In this document: positions 62,870 to 64,000 of the stretch, piece after piece
How positions within the stretch are numbered: position 1 is the stretch's first letter
Layout of the letters: every line of letters begins with the position of its first letter
Origin: Phenylobacterium koreense
GTDB taxonomy: Bacteria; Pseudomonadota; Alphaproteobacteria; Caulobacterales; Caulobacteraceae
Direction: 5' to 3'
Assembly: GCF_040545335.1 (NCBI RefSeq)
Contig: NZ_JBEPLU010000002.1
Coordinates: forward strand, 1 to 64,000
DNA: 64,000 bases
Program-made: the position numbers and the translations under genes
The notes under the pieces: generated by a model
The model's database searches: none
Seen by the model: the letters and a program-made list of their open reading frames with translations, nothing else
What the model was told of the DNA's origin: nothing

Positions 62870-64000
62870 TTGCGTGACGGCGGCCGCCTTTCTGCAGCGA
62901 TCGAGATTCTCGCCGATGTCGAGACGCGCCACCGTCCGGTGAAGTTGGCGCTCAAGGCGTGGGGCGACGCCTCGCGCTTCGCCGGGGCCAAGGACCGCGC
63001 CTGGGTTTCTGGTCTCGTGCTCGACGTTCTGCGCCGCCGTCGCTCGCTCGCCTGGCGGATGGGCGACGACAGCCCTCGCGCCGCCGTGCTCTGCGCTCTG
63101 CATGTGCTCTGGAACTGGCCGGTGGAGCGGATCGCCGAGGCGGCCGGCGACAAGCCTCACGGTCCCGGAGCCCTGAGGGCGGCCGAGCGCAACGCGCTCA
63201 CCCAGCCGCGCGACATGGCCGATGCGCCAGCCCCGGTCCGCGGCGACTATCCCGACTGGCTGGAAGCCTCCTTCGCCCGCGCCTTCGGCGACAAGGCCGC
63301 GTTGGAAGGCGAGATGCTGGCCGAACGCGCGCCGATCGACCTGCGAGTCAACACGCTCAAGGCCAGCCCCGATCAGGCGCTCCAGGCCCTCGCGCCGCTG
63401 AACGCCGAGCCCACCGACGTCCTCCCCACCGCCCTGCGTATCGCCGCGCCCGATCCCAGCCAGCGCAGCCAGTCGCTTGAGGCCGTGCCCGCCTTCTCCA
63501 TGGGCTGGTTCGAGGTGCAGGACCTGGCTTCGCAGATCGCGGCCGCGGCGGCCGGCGACATCCGGGACACTCAGGTGCTCGACCTCTGCGCCGGAGGTGG
63601 CGGCAAGACCCTGGCGCTGGCTGCGGCCATGGGGAACACCGGTCAGATCTATGCCTATGACAGCGACGGCCGGCGCCTGGCCGACACGGTGCGCCGGTCC
63701 GAGCGGGCAGGGGTGACCAACCTGCAGGTCCGCTCGCCGATCTATCCCGACGCCCTGAAGGGCCTCGACCGCGCCATGGACCTCGTCTTCATCGATGCGC
63801 CCTGCACCGGCACGGGCGCCTGGCGTCGCCATCCCGACACCAAGTGGCGCCTGAAGCCCGGCACGCTGAAGCAGCGGATGGCCGATCAGGACGCGGTGCT
63901 CGACCACGCGGTGGGCTTCCTCAAGCCCGGGGGCCGTATCGTCTACGTGACATGCTCGATCCTGCCGGAAGAGGACGAGGATCGCGTCGCCGCCTTCCTC
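62870..64000 (+). CDS. RsmB-type rRNA (cytosine-C5)-methyltransferase, 3' end beyond window
   Basis: 377 codons from TTG 62870 run to the last base with no stop. An N-terminal NusB-like helical domain (LSAAIEILADVETRHRPVKL, then LCALHVLWNWPVERIAEAAG) is followed by an RNA-binding part (IDLRVNTLKASPDQAL). The SAM domain has motif I LDLCAGGGGKTLALAA, motif IV FIDAPCTGTGAWRRHPDTKW (PC cysteine) and motif VI IVYVTCSILPEEDEDRV (catalytic TC cysteine). Methylates C967 of 16S rRNA in E. coli. The start is less certain; GTG 62874 is out of frame. Confidence 0.9.
   Translation, partial: MRDGGRLSAAIEILADVETRHRPVKLALKAWGDASRFAGAKDRAWVSGLVLDVLRRRRSLAWRMGDDSPRAAVLCALHVLWNWPVERIAEAAGDKPHGPGALRAAERNALTQPRDMADAPAPVRGDYPDWLEASFARAFGDKAALEGEMLAERAPIDLRVNTLKASPDQALQALAPLNAEPTDVLPTALRIAAPDPSQRSQSLEAVPAFSMGWFEVQDLASQIAAAAAGDIRDTQVLDLCAGGGGKTLALAAAMGNTGQIYAYDSDGRRLADTVRRSERAGVTNLQVRSPIYPDALKGLDRAMDLVFIDAPCTGTGAWRRHPDTKWRLKPGTLKQRMADQDAVLDHAVGFLKPGGRIVYVTCSILPEEDEDRVAAFL

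Overview
The window is GC-rich, densely coding DNA from an alphaproteobacterium, most likely of the Caulobacterales (Caulobacter or Phenylobacterium type). The main pointers are a multi-flagellin cluster with a FlaG-like gene and a FlaEY-like gene, an alphaproteobacterial LexA box (GAAC-N7-GAAC) upstream of ssb, frequent GTG and TTG starts, 1-4 nt translational overlaps, and Caulobacter-like housekeeping genes. The species cannot be fixed from sequence reading alone.

Region 1 (1-18917) is host chromosome. It opens with the tail of one flagellin, then a FlaG-like protein, a complete flagellin and a FlaEY-like beta-propeller protein. Next come two small envelope proteins, LexA-controlled ssb, an orphan EnvZ-like histidine kinase, a Cu/Zn superoxide dismutase (sodC, minus strand) and gyrA. 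A compact plus-strand series follows: coaD, a periplasmic and a cytoplasmic cyclophilin, an HD-domain phosphohydrolase and a coiled-coil protein. Two tandem membrane-anchored EEP-fold proteins lie on the minus strand, followed by the queuosine pair queA-tgt and a convergent lipoprotein.

Region 2 (18975-43277) is a 24.3 kb prophage integrated in a tRNA-Lys(UUU) gene. It is bounded by a 48-bp direct repeat: attR lies within the restored tRNA and attL carries the displaced 3' half. Four copies of an 11-bp motif, two near each end, look like integrase arm sites. The leftward early operon encodes integrase, an excisionase-like protein, HNH and NUMOD4-type endonucleases, RecT, a RecE/YqaJ-like nuclease and many small overlapping genes. 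One of these ends in an SSB-like acidic tail, one is frameshifted, and one is the C-terminal half of a longer gene. The rightward late region starts abruptly inside a tape-measure gene and continues with tail-tip and fibre genes, then a lysis cassette (two membrane proteins, a GH19 endolysin and an overlapping Rz/Rz1 pair). Repressor, terminase, portal, capsid and major tail genes are missing, so a large deletion has fused the early operon to the tape-measure gene. A PEP-CTERM protein gene sits as an oppositely oriented cargo gene behind the tail fibre.

Region 3 (43305-64000) is host chromosome again. It holds a small membrane protein, sulfate permease cysT-cysW-cysA (no binding-protein gene nearby), and a minus-strand operon of a circularly permuted ATP-grasp protein, an alpha-E protein and a transglutaminase-like protease. 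Diverging from that operon is a tamA-tamB-lipoprotein unit for outer-membrane assembly; its lipoprotein is a paralogue of the one at 5190-5585. Then come hspQ, a Ppx/GppA phosphatase coupled to rlmE, a divergent LysR/MFS pair, guaB, a palindromic intergenic repeat, and the start of an RsmB-type 16S rRNA m5C methyltransferase that runs off the window end. No intergenic stretch exceeds about 300 bases.
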